From Bacteroidota bacterium (GTDB lineage Bacteria > Bacteroidota > Bacteroidia > Chitinophagales > LD1), in contig JAQBNQ010000572.1 in the NCBI GenBank assembly GCA_028288545.1, positions 1-6,383 of the forward strand: a stretch of 6,383 nucleotides of DNA, given 5' to 3'. The stretch's first letter is position 1, and the number at the start of each line of letters is the position of its first letter. Below, one piece after another: positions 5,264 through 6,383 of the stretch. The position numbers were made by a program, and so were the translations under genes. The notes under the pieces are model-generated. The model saw nothing but the letters and a program-made list of their open reading frames with translations, was not told the DNA's origin and ran no database searches.

Positions 5264-6274
5264 CTACGCTCCCGACATATCTGTTTGATGCCTGGCTACA
5301 TTAATGCCAGCTACCCAATCTTCATCCGCCTGTAAAGGCGCAAGTACAAGGGGTTGCCCTTTAAAATCAACCCTTTTGGCAGGGTATATGTGCGTTGTAA
5401 ATAAATAAGAAAGCAAAGAGTTCCTATCCAGCGAAGGATCAATAAAGGGCTTTAATTTTTCGTTGTGGTAAGCGCGTAAAAGGCTCCAGTGTAAATTGGG
5501 TTTCATGTGATGCGCACCGTGAAAACCATTATTAAATATTACCCAGTTTAAAAACCTGCCGCTAAAGTTACGGCTGTGGTTAAATTCATCGTCCTCATCG
5601 CAGCCATCGTGCTGAAAATAATTAGTGCCCACAATACCCCAGGCGGCGTATTGATGCGGTAGTAACACAAAAAGCAAAGCGCATTTCCAGTTAATAACAA
5701 GTAATACCACGTTGGTACCCATTACCAGTATCATCTCCAGCAAATACTGCCTGAACCACGCCGGATGTTGGGTCCGCATTTTGTTGGCAAACCGTATTTC
5801 GCCCTTCAAAATATCGCCGCTCATTATAAAAAAGAAAAAAAGCTGGTTTAAAATATTCAGCTTAAAACGGGCCTTGCTGGTACGTATTGCATCCTTATTA
5901 CCCTGCGTGTATTTATGGTGGCTGAAATTATGCCCCGGTACATAAGCACTGGTAGAGTGTCCATAAGTAAACGATAGCAGCATCTGGAAAACCTTGTTCA
6001 TCCACCGGCTTTTAAAAATGGGGGTGTGTATGGTGTTATGCACTATTACCGCGCATATAAACGACATCAGGCAATTAACCAGAACCCACATCACAATTTG
6101 CGGACGGGTCATAGTTGGCCACAAAAACCACGGAACAATGGCTACTGTAAAATAAAGCGCCACGTTTAGGAGTGTTCGTATGTCAGCCCGGTATCTAAGC
6201 ATCGCGCGAACATAAGGTATTTTTATTTGATTGTAACCCTGCCATGTTTCATGTGACAACAGGGGGTAGTGCAC
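5264..6274 (-). CDS. Membrane fatty acid desaturase (FA_desaturase family)
   Basis: This 336-residue di-iron membrane enzyme should introduce a double bond into acyl chains using oxygen and electrons from a ferredoxin or similar donor. All three histidine boxes are present: HNTIH (79-83), HNFSHH (115-120) and HGAHH (252-256). An extra QHDG at 221-224 and NHSRNF at 232-237 probably supply further metal ligands. The tail of the last box, NNGFHGAHHMKPNLHW, is typical of the family. Hydrophobic spans lie at about 34-52, 59-78, 140-152, 178-195 and 198-210, placing the boxes on the cytoplasmic side as is usual. The length fits the family. The start is GTG at 6274; there is no in-frame ATG upstream before a TGA, and GGAA lies seven to ten bases before it. 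The next in-frame ATG (residue 25) would cut the N-terminus but keep every box. The precise substrate and regiochemistry cannot be read from sequence. No clear terminator follows it; the decayed gene copy and heptamers come next. Confidence 0.88.
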   Translation of the reverse strand: MHYPLLSHETWQGYNQIKIPYVRAMLRYRADIRTLLNVALYFTVAIVPWFLWPTMTRPQIVMWVLVNCLMSFICAVIVHNTIHTPIFKSRWMNKVFQMLLSFTYGHSTSAYVPGHNFSHHKYTQGNKDAIRTSKARFKLNILNQLFFFFIMSGDILKGEIRFANKMRTQHPAWFRQYLLEMILVMGTNVVLLVINWKCALLFVLLPHQYAAWGIVGTNYFQHDGCDEDDEFNHSRNFSGRFLNWVIFNNGFHGAHHMKPNLHWSLLRAYHNEKLKPFIDPSLDRNSLLSYLFTTHIYPAKRVDFKGQPLVLAPLQADEDWVAGINVARHQTDMSGA

Positions 6275-6303
6275 TTGAGTTTCCGGGCATTTAGTATATA
6301 AAC

Positions 6304-6311
6304 TATATTTT
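6304..6311 (+). promoter_or_regulatory. Candidate -7 box of the rightmost gene
   Basis: TATATTTT matches TAnnTTTG at all but the last base. It would give a start near 6316 and a leader of under 20 bases before the ATG at 6333. The nearest TTG (6275-6277) is 26 bases upstream, longer than usual. The desaturase and this gene diverge from a 58-base spacer, so their promoters must overlap. Confidence 0.3.
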
Positions 6312-6332
6312 CACTCTGATAAAATCATACCT

Positions 6333-6383
6333 ATGAAGTTCATCCTGCCACTAATACTGGCTATTTCTGTCTCCCCCCTCAGC
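6333..6383 (+). CDS. N-terminus of a probable exported protein (cut by the right edge)
   Basis: Only 17 codons are visible: MKFILPLILAISVSPLS. A lysine followed by a hydrophobic run with small residues at its end is the pattern of a signal peptide, so the product is probably secreted or periplasmic. It is transcribed away from the desaturase. With so little sequence the gene call itself rests on the signal-peptide pattern and on the AT-rich, promoter-like DNA before it; no function can be given. Confidence 0.5.
   Translation, partial: MKFILPLILAISVSPLS

Overview
The window looks like chromosomal DNA of a Bacteroidota bacterium, probably Sphingobacteriales (Mucilaginibacter- or Pedobacter-like). 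The reasons are moderate-to-low GC, no strong Shine-Dalgarno sites, an exact Bacteroidota-type -7 promoter box (TAnnTTTG) before one gene, a secreted beta-helix protein of a kind common in this phylum, and GAAAT-type heptamer repeats between genes. The genus is an inference from style, not from a marker gene.

Layout from left to right. (1) Positions 1-2261, minus strand: the N-terminal 753 residues of a large membrane sensor with about six transmembrane helices and at least five PAS domains; its output domain lies off the left edge. (2) 2262-2766: a 505-base intergenic region that is probably a divergent promoter region. Before the next gene it holds a bulged hairpin, a perfect 13-base palindrome and a candidate promoter. 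(3) 2767-3948, plus strand: a secreted right-handed beta-helix protein with codon use typical of high expression, followed by a clear terminator. (4) 3949-4368: a 420-base convergent intergenic region, unusually rich in structure. It holds a relic of the 3' end of the beta-helix gene displaced by exactly 100 bases, a mirror-symmetric array of four GTTCAC half-sites, an AT-rich nest of direct and inverted repeats with Fur-box-like stretches, and a GC-rich terminator for the next gene. (5) 4369-5070, minus strand: a small secreted or periplasmic protein of unknown function whose exact -7 box implies a leaderless or nearly leaderless mRNA. (6) 5071-5263: a degraded second copy of that gene's signal-peptide region, plus heptamer repeats. 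(7) 5264-6274, minus strand: a membrane fatty acid desaturase with all three histidine boxes and a GTG start. (8) 6333-6383, plus strand: the first 17 codons of another probable exported protein, divergent from the desaturase.

The genes do not form an obvious shared pathway. They look like independent units, each with its own signals: a sensor, an abundant secreted structural or adhesion-like protein, an unknown exported protein and a lipid-modifying enzyme. The most unusual material is between the genes. Two different genes each have a short decayed copy of one of their ends next to them, and the convergent spacer at 4047-4316 carries operator-like and repeat structures that neither flanking gene needs. 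I see no phage, transposase, CRISPR, tRNA or rRNA, and no convincing new multi-gene system.
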